DNA from: a bacterium
GTDB lineage: Bacteria; Planctomycetota; Planctomycetia; Planctomycetales; Planctomycetaceae
NCBI GenBank assembly: GCA_016125225.1
Contig: WGME01000002.1
Coordinates: 1-64,000 of the forward strand
Length of the DNA stretch: 64,000 bases
Direction: 5' to 3'
Positions 43,728-51,266 of the stretch are shown one piece after another. The position numbers and the translations under genes are program-made. How positions within the stretch are numbered: position 1 is the stretch's first letter; the number at the start of each line of letters is the position of its first letter. The notes beneath the pieces were generated by a model that saw nothing but the letters and a program-made list of their open reading frames with translations, had not been told where the DNA came from and ran no database searches.

Positions 43728-44936
43728 ATGAAGTTCGCGCTGGTCATCCCGGATGGATGTGCCGATGAATTGCAGCCGTCGCTGGGTCAGAAAACTCCGT
43801 TGCAGGCGGCCCAGGTTCCGCACATGGATGAAGTGGCCAGGCTGGGCATTGTGGGCCAGGCCGACCACGTTCCCGCGTCCATGCCCTCGGGCAGTGATGT
43901 CGGCACGATGAGCCTGTTCGGTTACGACCCGCTGAAATTTCACACCGGCCGTGCCCCGATTGAAGCCGCGGCCCAGGGCATCACGCTCGGCCCCGAAGAT
44001 TGGGCGATCCGTTGCAACTTCGTCACCGTGGTTGATGACGTGATGAAGAGTTTCACGGCGAGTCAGATTCCGAATGACGTTGGGGCCGCGCTCATCGAGG
44101 AACTGCAACGCGATCAATGTGGCGATCCGCATTGGAAGTATGTGACCGGTGTGAGCTATCGCAACCTGCTGATCTACCGGGCACGCGATGGCCAACCGGG
44201 GCCGTTCAGCATGACGGAGACCACCTCGACACCGCCGCACGATATCACCGACCAACCCTTAGCCCCGCACTTACCCGGCGGCCCGGGGGGCGATGTGCTG
44301 CGGGCGTTGATGGAACGTAGTCGGCCGCTGTTCAAGAACTGCGCACTCAACACCGCGCGGGGAGCGCAAGCGGCCACACAGACCTGGCTATGGGGGCAGG
44401 GAAAGCGACCAGCATTTCCGTCCTTTCAGGAACGCTTCGGCAAACGCGGCGCAGTGATCACGGCTGTGGATCTGTTGCGGGGCATGGGACGGCTGGTCGG
44501 GTTTGAGGTCGTGGAAGTACCGGGGGCGACGGGGTATCTCGATACCGATTACGCCGCCAAGGGACGGTATGCCATCGACACCTTAAAGTCGGGCATGGAC
44601 TTCGTCGTAGTGCATGTAGAAGCGACCGATGAAGCCTCGCATGAAGGGCACGCGAACGAGAAAGTGAAGGCCCTGGAAAACATCGACCGGCACATTGTCG
44701 GCCCCTTGCATGAGTATCTGAAATCACAGGGCGAGTATCGGTTGGTGATCTGCCCCGATCATCCGACCTTCCTGCGAACCAAGACCCACAGTCACGGCTA
44801 TGTGCCCTTTACCATGTGCGGCACCGGCATCACCGCGGATGACCTCACCACATATGATGAAGTCGCGGCAGCGAAAACGTCTGTGACGCTCGATCAGGGC
44901 TGCGAACTGATGCCGCTGTTTTTCCGCGGCGCATGA
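43728..44936 (+). CDS. apgM: Cofactor-independent phosphoglycerate mutase, ApgM type
   Basis: A 402-residue protein. MKFALVIPDGCADE is the first metal-binding strand; PSGSDVGTMSLFGYDPLKFHTGRAPIEAAAQGI carries the catalytic serine that becomes phosphorylated; and HVEATDEASHEGHANEKVKALENID and VICPDHPTF provide the Asp/His metal ligands of the alkaline-phosphatase superfamily. The length and sequence fit the archaeal-type 2,3-BPG-independent mutase (ApgM) rather than the 500-residue GpmI. It interconverts 3- and 2-phosphoglycerate, but some members have been proposed to act on other phosphoesters. The stem-loop repeat at 44944 follows 7 bases after the stop. Confidence 0.9.
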   Translation: MKFALVIPDGCADELQPSLGQKTPLQAAQVPHMDEVARLGIVGQADHVPASMPSGSDVGTMSLFGYDPLKFHTGRAPIEAAAQGITLGPEDWAIRCNFVTVVDDVMKSFTASQIPNDVGAALIEELQRDQCGDPHWKYVTGVSYRNLLIYRARDGQPGPFSMTETTSTPPHDITDQPLAPHLPGGPGGDVLRALMERSRPLFKNCALNTARGAQAATQTWLWGQGKRPAFPSFQERFGKRGAVITAVDLLRGMGRLVGFEVVEVPGATGYLDTDYAAKGRYAIDTLKSGMDFVVVHVEATDEASHEGHANEKVKALENIDRHIVGPLHEYLKSQGEYRLVICPDHPTFLRTKTHSHGYVPFTMCGTGITADDLTTYDEVAAAKTSVTLDQGCELMPLFFRGA

Positions 44937-44943
44937 CAAAGGC

Positions 44944-44973
44944 AAAGCCGCCACCGCCGAGTGGCGGGTATTC
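44944..44973. repeat. Stem-loop repeat family 2, copy 1
   Basis: ccgccac-cgccga-gtggcgg (44948-44967) forms a 7-bp stem with a 6-base loop, flanked by aaag on the left and gtattc on the right. Copy 2 at 55614-55645 has the same loop and a compensated base pair in the stem. Confidence 0.7.
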
Positions 44974-45658
44974 CGCAATGCGAATGAAAAGACATTGGGC
45001 CGCAAAGAGGCACAAAAGTCGCATAGGAAAGGGATATTGCGGCCAATACTCTTCTGTGGTTTGGCGGAGTTTGCGGGCGAGAGAAACTGTTGCAGTCTTG
45101 CGTGAGATAGGGCGAGGCGGACTAGCATCCATCAAAAAATGCTGTTGTCTTGGGGGAAGGCGGCTGCACGTTCTCAGCCAGAGTGCATAGTTCTCTTGCG
45201 GCCGCCTGAAAGTTACTTCCCAGCCCCTCGGAGACTTTGCCATGTCTCACGGAAGTTTATCTGCCTGGTTCGATCGAGCGCAGTGGTGGGATTCAACGTC
45301 GCGGTGTCTGTCGTTCGCCCCGGTCAGCCGCACGAAACCCTGCCCACGCTCACGAACACGCTCGGGGATGGCCGCGGCGCCTCGCCGAAGTGGTTGTGAT
45401 CCCCATGTTCAACACCCACCGTAGCCGACGATGTGATGTGAGACAGAGTTGCCCGGACGCTGGATGCCGAATGACACGGATGGACTCAACGTGGTTGTCT
45501 CCTGCCGGCCAGGGAAGCCGTCCCGTCAGATAGACAACGAACTGCCGCAGGTTGCGGAGAGGTCTGCAAGAAGCAGGCCTGCCCGCGACAGGATGGGTGC
45601 CGAGCGGTTGAACACGCGACGCACGATTGCTCGCCACTCACTCGAACGTTCGTCAAGC

Positions 45659-45683
45659 AGCCCGGGGAACCCCTCCCTGGGCT
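45659..45683 (-). terminator. Hairpin after the ABC permease gene
   Basis: agcccgggga / tccctgggct, a 10-bp stem with one G-U pair and a 5-base loop, 7 bases beyond the stop codon. It lacks a clear U tract; possible terminator or 3' stabiliser. Confidence 0.5.
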
Positions 45684-45690
45684 CCTTGCA

Positions 45691-48600
45691 TTATTCGGCG
45701 GCAGGTTCAACAACCGGGTCCTGCGGTGGAATAGGGTAAACCTGATCCCAGCTGATGTTGGAGTCATAACCGTATTTCGGTCGAGTAAATCCCGTCGATT
45801 CCCGCCGGATTGCATTTCCCTCAGCTCTGAGCAATTCGCCATTCTGCCCTCCCGACCATAGGAACGGATGGCGATAGATGGAGTCAGGAGGAAAGTTTGG
45901 TTCATGCAACGGAAAGCCCTTTGGTTCATAGTGAAAGGGCGCGCCCGACCAGACATCCGTTAAGAGACCTGGCGCACCGCGACTCCTTCCGACGGGTTGG
46001 GGCAGATACCGTGCGACTTCGTAGATTGATCCGGGCAACTCGCCCGTCAGCCGCCGGTATCCGACGATCGCCATGACCAAGACTGTGGCTCGATAGCGAT
46101 TTTCCATTCGATGCAGGATCTCAATCGTCTGGCCATCTAAGCCATAGACCTGTGACGAAGGACTGCCGAAGGAATTGGCCATGCGATGGTTTTCTTCCAC
46201 GGGCATATACTGCCAGGCACGCACGCGTGGGTCTGAAGGATTGGTTAGTGCCATCGCCGAAACACGCAGCATCATCTCTTTCAATCCCATCTGTCCCGGC
46301 CGCTGTCCTTCCGTTTGACATTGCTCAAAGTACCACAGGCGGTTGGCAAACTTGACGCCAGCCAATCGCCGGGTGCGGACTCTTTCCCAGGGCATGTACC
46401 ATTTCACATACTGAGACAGGTCCGCATCGAGTTCCTCCTGCCACTCAATTTCTTCGGGCTGGACCTGCCAGTAAGGGAGTTCGTGTGCACAGATTTCGAG
46501 ACCGCGGCGAAGCGTGAGTTCCGTCTGCTGTGGCATCTGCGCCCAGCGGATCATCTCGTCCATCAACTCTTCCGGTCGCAATTCCCGCTGCTGAGTCAGT
46601 TGCTGTTCCAGCGGAATGAAGCGTTGCAGACAGCCACCTAATCGTATGCCCGCCTGCAAATATTGGATCGACACCTCGACATCACCTGTTCGCAGCGATT
46701 CCTGTGCGGCGTATAAGAGCAATGGCCCATACAGCGGATTCCGCCGCCCACGCGAGAGTATGACTTCCACCGACAACCGGTCGGCATTCAATAACTGGTT
46801 TCGCAACGTGACCAGTTGATCAAAATTGAGTTCAACATATTCACGACGAATGCGGGCCAGAGTGGCTGCATCATTCGGTTGGGCATCGGCCATACCCATG
46901 GTCATGCCACCCATCGCCCCCATCTCTTCCAAGCCTGCCGCATCCTGGATGGCACCTAGGGCATCTGCGGCAGGCGGTGACTCACCCGAGGGGGGCGGTT
47001 CCGCATTTGATTTCGCATCGGCCACTACAAAACTGGGGTCCACGATGGGACGTTGCATCGTGGCCATGATGTCGAGCCATTGCTGCAGAATCCGTTTCGC
47101 ATCGGAATCGTGATCTGCTTTCAACGAGGGAATGCGGGACATCTCAGCCGCAATGACTGCACCGGGAACCGTGGGAACTTCCCACACTCGGTAACCCATC
47201 GTCAGCCCGATCAGCACGAATGGAAAAACGCACTGCGTCATAATCTCTGCGAGACGCCCGCGTGAGATCCGCCAGTCGGACTGCTCAATCCACCAGACGG
47301 GTAAGGCCGACCAACTGATCCACAACAACCAAATAGGAATTGGAAGTTGGCACATCCACAGAGGAAAGTGCAGCTCGTAACAAAAGACGAACCAGATCAT
47401 GAGCACCAACCAGCCGAGCAGTGTGACACCGATGGCGATCACCGTCTTACGGCAGAGATGCGAGGCCGTAAACGCGAGACAATACAGTGACACGCCACTT
47501 AATACTCCCCAGAGCAGTTCGTGGAAGGGCAACATCAACAGACGGTCGAAGCTGTAGGCATTCCAATGGTCGAAACGTGGATCGAGAAGTACCAACTTCA
47601 GAAAAGCCGCCATCAGAAATGTGGCAGAGACCATCGTCGTGAGGCCGACCACGATCATTAAGGCCCAGGCCAGCAGTTTGTTGAGCCATAACGCAGCAGG
47701 TGACACACCCAACCGCACGAGAGCGCGAAAATTCGATTTCGCTTGCTCGCCATGCCAGCAGGAGACTCCCCCCAAGGCCACGAGCAGCCAGCCGAACCCG
47801 AAGCAGAACCCAGGTTCCGGGCGGCGGCTGAACAGCAACGAAATGGCCGAGATGAACGACATCACTCCGATGATCGCGCACCATGTGCGGAGGCTTTGCC
47901 ATTCAAGCCAACGTAACCGCAACCACGCCCGTCGCCACGGATCAGCGAGTTCATTACGCGTCACCGGCTCGGCAGCATCAACAGTGGATCGCCGCGGGAG
48001 TCGGAGTTTCAGAAACATGTCCGACAGCCATTCCCAATCCCAGGGCCGCCCATTCAACCATTGCTCGGCCAAACTCCAGTTGGCTGTGGCCACCCCGATC
48101 AGCAGCATGCATCGAAACCAACCCCAATATCCGAATAACCGCGTTGCCGGATTTTGAGCACGAATCGAAAAGGGTTGGCCAACGGCCTCCGTCAGAGCCA
48201 CCGCCCCCGCATTCACCACAACCATGGTGATGGCGGCATACAAAATGGCATTCAACGGCCGCGAAGTTTGCAGTGACCAGAACATGCCGAAGAAGACCGC
48301 TTCCACCAACACGAACGTCATGATGGTGAGATCTTCACGGAACTCCGAAGTGTAATTGGTATCAAAGCGGGACAAGATCGACGCCGCCCCGACAAACCAC
48401 ACCTGCAAGACCAATCCACTGACCAGCAGCAACAGCATGCGGCTGCCGAGTATGAGGCTCAAGCGGGGAGACAATGCCGTCAACCAGACCAGTGTGCCTT
48501 CCTCACGTTCACCGGCAAACATCGCGGCCAAGGCCGCGAGAATGTAGATCGGCGGAATCCAGATCGAGAGGAGCCAGAACGCTTCCGAGTAGCCCTGCAT

Positions 48601-48735
48601 GTACTCATTGAATTCCGCGACCGCCAGAATCAACAGCATCACGGCCATGGCCCCCACGCCACACAGCCACCACATCTGCCGTAAGACGCGATAGTCTTTC
48701 CAGAGGATGCGCTCACACACCGTCCAGGCATTCAT
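45691..48735 (-). CDS. ABC-2 type transporter permease with large C-terminal region
   Basis: A 1014-residue protein from ATG 48735; a perfect AGGAGGT Shine-Dalgarno lies inside the upstream ATPase gene, and the start overlaps its stop as ATGA, so translation is coupled. The N-terminal half has two permease-like blocks of six hydrophobic segments (ERILWKDYRVLRQMWWLCGVGAMAVMLLILAV ... GEREEGTLVWLTALSPRLSLILGSRML; second block from about 305, DPWRRAWLRLRWLEWQSLRTWCAIIG ... EQAKSNFRALVRLGVSPAALWLNKLLAW). They may be two fused permease units. Beyond about residue 560 a soluble, non-repetitive region follows (GMGGMTMGMADAQPND, GMEIC-like, YMPWERVRTRRLAG ...). I recognise no domain in it. Which substrate is exported is unknown. 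Confidence 0.82.
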   Translation of the reverse strand: MNAWTVCERILWKDYRVLRQMWWLCGVGAMAVMLLILAVAEFNEYMQGYSEAFWLLSIWIPPIYILAALAAMFAGEREEGTLVWLTALSPRLSLILGSRMLLLLVSGLVLQVWFVGAASILSRFDTNYTSEFREDLTIMTFVLVEAVFFGMFWSLQTSRPLNAILYAAITMVVVNAGAVALTEAVGQPFSIRAQNPATRLFGYWGWFRCMLLIGVATANWSLAEQWLNGRPWDWEWLSDMFLKLRLPRRSTVDAAEPVTRNELADPWRRAWLRLRWLEWQSLRTWCAIIGVMSFISAISLLFSRRPEPGFCFGFGWLLVALGGVSCWHGEQAKSNFRALVRLGVSPAALWLNKLLAWALMIVVGLTTMVSATFLMAAFLKLVLLDPRFDHWNAYSFDRLLMLPFHELLWGVLSGVSLYCLAFTASHLCRKTVIAIGVTLLGWLVLMIWFVFCYELHFPLWMCQLPIPIWLLWISWSALPVWWIEQSDWRISRGRLAEIMTQCVFPFVLIGLTMGYRVWEVPTVPGAVIAAEMSRIPSLKADHDSDAKRILQQWLDIMATMQRPIVDPSFVVADAKSNAEPPPSGESPPAADALGAIQDAAGLEEMGAMGGMTMGMADAQPNDAATLARIRREYVELNFDQLVTLRNQLLNADRLSVEVILSRGRRNPLYGPLLLYAAQESLRTGDVEVSIQYLQAGIRLGGCLQRFIPLEQQLTQQRELRPEELMDEMIRWAQMPQQTELTLRRGLEICAHELPYWQVQPEEIEWQEELDADLSQYVKWYMPWERVRTRRLAGVKFANRLWYFEQCQTEGQRPGQMGLKEMMLRVSAMALTNPSDPRVRAWQYMPVEENHRMANSFGSPSSQVYGLDGQTIEILHRMENRYRATVLVMAIVGYRRLTGELPGSIYEVARYLPQPVGRSRGAPGLLTDVWSGAPFHYEPKGFPLHEPNFPPDSIYRHPFLWSGGQNGELLRAEGNAIRRESTGFTRPKYGYDSNISWDQVYPIPPQDPVVEPAAE

Positions 48736-49685
48736 GGCAGCACCTCCTGTGGCTGCTGTTCTGCCGTCGAATCGGGAAAGCTCCAGCTGGCTTCGGAATC
48801 GGTCTGCATGCAGACGACGAAGATTTCTTCCAGTGAGGGTTGGCGAATGGTCACATCGGTGAATTCCGGATCGGAGCGCCAACTGGTAAGCCGCTCGTCT
48901 GGAAAGTCCCGCACGAGCATCTGCCATTGCCGATCGAGCCGTTTAGCCCCCAGCAATGCGGCTCCACGGGGCAAATCCGGGGGAGCTGTATCGACCGCAT
49001 GTTGGGTGACCAGAATCTCTTTTACTCGGCTCTTCAGCACTTCGAGCCGTTCGGCCAGCACGAGTTTCCCTCGGCGGAGAATCAGCACGGTATCGGCCAC
49101 GCGTTCCACTTCGGCAATCTGATGACTCGAGAGCAACACCGTGCGACCGGTTGCCGCCACATCCACCATGCTTTCCAGAAACTCGCGGCGAACTAAGGGA
49201 TCAAGTCCCGATGTTGGTTCATCCAGCACCAGCAGCGCGGGTTCATGGGCCAGGGCCACCGCCAGCGAAACTTTGGACTGCATCCCTTTGGACAGCGATT
49301 TGATCCGCCGATCGATTGGTAGATTGAACTGCCGAATCAGATCACGATAACGTTGTTCATAGCCGAGCGGATAAAAGCCGGCGGCAAACCAACCGGCCTC
49401 GGCGACCGTCATCCATTCATAGAGGGCGGGGCGATCGGGGACATAACCGACACGGCGGCGAATCTCGGCCCCATCACGGCGGCTGAGCATCTCCTGAACG
49501 GTCGCCCGCCCCATATCGGGGTTTAACAGTCCGAGCAGAATTTTGATGGTGGTCGTTTTGCCGGCACCGTTTTCCCCGAGCAGAGAAATCACCTGGCCCG
49601 GCTTGCCGACAAAACTGACATCATCCAAAGCGATAAACGATCCGAACCGTTTGGTGACGTGGCGGAATTCAAAAATGGAGGACAT
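48732..49685 (-). CDS. ABC transporter ATP-binding protein
   Basis: A 317-residue protein. ATG 49685 (GGAG 8 bases upstream) begins MSSIFEFRHVTKRFGSFIALDDVSF. Walker A is LLGENGAGKTTTIKILLGLL, the signature is LSKGMQSKVSLAVALAHEP, Walker B is LLVLDEPTSGLDP and the H-loop is LLSSHQIAEVERV. The C-terminal about 90 residues (LEVLKSRVKEILVTQH ... PSLEEIFVVCMQ) are typical of the drug- and YtrB-type ABC-2 exporters. It energises the permease encoded next, with which it overlaps by 4 bases. Confidence 0.95.
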   Translation of the reverse strand: MSSIFEFRHVTKRFGSFIALDDVSFVGKPGQVISLLGENGAGKTTTIKILLGLLNPDMGRATVQEMLSRRDGAEIRRRVGYVPDRPALYEWMTVAEAGWFAAGFYPLGYEQRYRDLIRQFNLPIDRRIKSLSKGMQSKVSLAVALAHEPALLVLDEPTSGLDPLVRREFLESMVDVAATGRTVLLSSHQIAEVERVADTVLILRRGKLVLAERLEVLKSRVKEILVTQHAVDTAPPDLPRGAALLGAKRLDRQWQMLVRDFPDERLTSWRSDPEFTDVTIRQPSLEEIFVVCMQTDSEASWSFPDSTAEQQPQEVLP

Positions 49686-49767
49686 GAGAAATCTCCGGTC
49701 CAGCAGTTGGTTCAAGAGATGTGAGAGGTGAAGTGATCCGTAAGAAACGCGAGCCTGAATTGCACGT

Positions 49768-50160
49768 TCAACTCGTGCCGTTCACGGCCGTATCCTGCAG
49801 GACGGCATCGACGAGCTCACGAATCTGCGGGGTGTCGAGTCCGCTCAGACGGCACTCTGAAATCGCACCGCGCAGGCGCTCCTTCAGCAGTGACAGCCGC
49901 TCTCGCTGGCAGACATCCACCGCATGGGCGGTCACTCGCAAGCCTTCGCCCCTTAAGGGTTCCAGGACCCCGTCGATCTGCAGATCGCGATAGGCCCGGG
50001 CGACGGTGTTCGGATTGACCGCCACTCGTTGGGCCAGCTCACGGACCGAGGGAACGAGTTCCCCGGAACGGAGGGCTCCATGAGCGATGGCAAACTTCAT
50101 CTGCCGGGAAATCTGGTCGTAGATTGGCAGGCCGTTACTGGCATCAATGCGGAAGAGCAT
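49768..50160 (-). CDS. GntR family regulator, YtrA subfamily
   Basis: A 130-residue protein from ATG 50160. MLFRIDASNGLPIYDQISRQMKFAIAHGALRSGELVPSVRELAQRVAVNPNTVARAYRDLQIDGVLEPLRGEGLRV is the GntR winged helix-turn-helix; the short C-terminal tail (about 50 residues) is that of the YtrA subfamily, which usually represses its own operon with an ABC transporter. Here the ABC ATPase gene follows 82 bases later. A perfect palindrome at 50172-50193 upstream of the start is its likely operator. Confidence 0.92.
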   Translation of the reverse strand: MLFRIDASNGLPIYDQISRQMKFAIAHGALRSGELVPSVRELAQRVAVNPNTVARAYRDLQIDGVLEPLRGEGLRVTAHAVDVCQRERLSLLKERLRGAISECRLSGLDTPQIRELVDAVLQDTAVNGTS

Positions 50161-50171
50161 GGCAGCGCCCT

Positions 50172-50193
50172 CTGTACTATGTGAATAGTACAG
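50172..50193. promoter_or_regulatory. Probable operator of the GntR regulator
   Basis: Perfect 9-bp inverted repeat ctgtactat-gtga-atagtacag, 12 bases upstream of the GntR start codon. It matches the general TGTACTA-Nx-TAGTACA shape of YtrA-type sites and overlaps the -10 element of the proposed promoter. Confidence 0.75.
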
Positions 50194-50218
50194 TAGGCAC
50201 ACTTGCGGAATCCGTCAA
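50190..50218 (-). promoter_or_regulatory. Predicted sigma-70 promoter of the GntR-ABC operon
   Basis: Minus strand TTGACG (50218-50213), 17-base spacer, TACTGT (50195-50190). The -35 box is good and the -10 box moderate. The -10 lies inside the palindrome, which would let GntR block RNA polymerase. Confidence 0.55.
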
Positions 50219-50230
50219 GAACTTTTTTCA

Positions 50231-50270
50231 AAAAAAGAGCCCGGTTCCTCTCAAACAGAGAAACCGGGCT
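50231..50270 (-). terminator. Intrinsic terminator after the BON protein gene
   Basis: On the minus strand a 14-bp stem (agcccggtttctct with its partner, one mismatch) is followed by cTTTTTT. It closes the BON gene and isolates it from the GntR promoter 15 bases further on. Confidence 0.88.
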
Positions 50271-50311
50271 GATAGATTCAACGCAACACCAATCGAAACA
50301 GAGTGTTACAA

Positions 50312-51076
50312 TCACTCTGGCTGAGGCGGCGGATACTTCAAATCATTCTGGACTTTGCGGACCCCAGGCTCCAGACGGATGACACTTTCAGCCAACTTCG
50401 CCGAGCGTTCGGAATCGACCGACCCGGTCAGCACAATGTCGCCATTATCGGCGTGGGAGACTTGTACCTGATCCATCTGAGGGAGTCGCGTGGTTAGTCG
50501 ATCGAACAGAACTTGTGATCTGGTCGTGACTTTTGCCAGATCAGCGGCCGGGAAATCAAACGCGGCCTTGAGACGTGGGCGAATGGTGGGAACACTGGAT
50601 GTTCCTGCCTGATTGCTACCGCCATTCAGGATACTCTGGTCGAGCGAGCGGTTGCCGTTGCCCCCGCGGTTGCGATTTTGCCCGCTATTTTGGCCATTTC
50701 CATTGGCTTGGCCTTGTGCAGTGCGTCCGATGAACTGATTGTTGTTGCCCGTATTCCGGCCGATAAATCCCGAATTCTGCTGGGTGATCCCCGATAAGTT
50801 ACCCAATCCTGTCAAGCCACCACCGGCCCCGTTTCCGCCGCCGAAGCCGCCCCCTTGCCCGCCTAAAGCCGAATTCAATGCGGAATTCAGGTTGGAATTT
50901 CCACCGCTGCCACTCGTCGATCCAAAACTCGACGAATTACTTCCGCTGCTACCCGAGCTGCCGAACAGGCTGGAACTGCTGCCCGAGCCGGATTGCCCAT
51001 TTTTCGACTGGGCGGCCACTGGCATCGCCAGCAAGCCGACGGCACACACCCCTAAGAACCACATGCCCCGTGTCAT
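50312..51076 (-). CDS. Exported Gly/Asn/Ser-rich protein with BON domain
   Basis: A 254-residue protein from ATG 51076 (GGGGAG upstream). The signal peptide is TRGMWFLGVCAVGLLAMPVAAQ. Residues about 24-160 are low-complexity (GSGSSSSLFGSSGSSG, GGGFGGGNGAGGG, NNNQFIGRTAQGQANGNGQN). The C-terminal about 75 residues (VLFDRLTTRLPQMDQVQVSHADNGDIVLTGSVDSERSAKLAESVIRLEPGVRKVQNDL) are a BON domain, an alpha/beta module that binds membranes or phospholipids (OsmY, DolP). It is probably a periplasmic or surface protein. Long disordered Gly/Asn spacers are unusual for BON proteins of other phyla. Confidence 0.83.
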   Translation of the reverse strand: MTRGMWFLGVCAVGLLAMPVAAQSKNGQSGSGSSSSLFGSSGSSGSNSSSFGSTSGSGGNSNLNSALNSALGGQGGGFGGGNGAGGGLTGLGNLSGITQQNSGFIGRNTGNNNQFIGRTAQGQANGNGQNSGQNRNRGGNGNRSLDQSILNGGSNQAGTSSVPTIRPRLKAAFDFPAADLAKVTTRSQVLFDRLTTRLPQMDQVQVSHADNGDIVLTGSVDSERSAKLAESVIRLEPGVRKVQNDLKYPPPQPE

Positions 51077-51266
51077 TGGACAGCACTCCCCGGCAGACTT
51101 TGCCGATGAATCGCGAAAACGGTGTCGACACCTTCCACGTCCCGGCAAAGATGGAACACCGTATCTATCCTGTCGGACCGCACTCCGGGAATCAACAGGA
51201 CTTTTTTCTGATGTCAGGAAATTCCGTCGGATGGGGCCTACGGTCGGCCAGGCTGTTCACACCGCC

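Larger units (their letters stand above)
44937..45690. other. Long intergenic region with repeat remnants
   Basis: About 750 bases between two convergent genes. It contains the stem-loop repeat at 44944, a string ggccgcaaagaggcacaaa (44998-45016) of a kind often seen between planctomycete genes, and GC-rich arms aggcggc/gccgcct near 45160-45210. Short open frames have no recognisable product and no consistent codon use. Whether 45240-45650 is a decayed gene cannot be decided. Confidence 0.5.

Noticed and set aside
45242-45637. Short frames on both strands in the convergent region
   Set aside because: Overlapping frames with Arg/Pro/Ser-rich composition on both strands, no family match and no ribosome binding site; not enough evidence even for a pseudogene.
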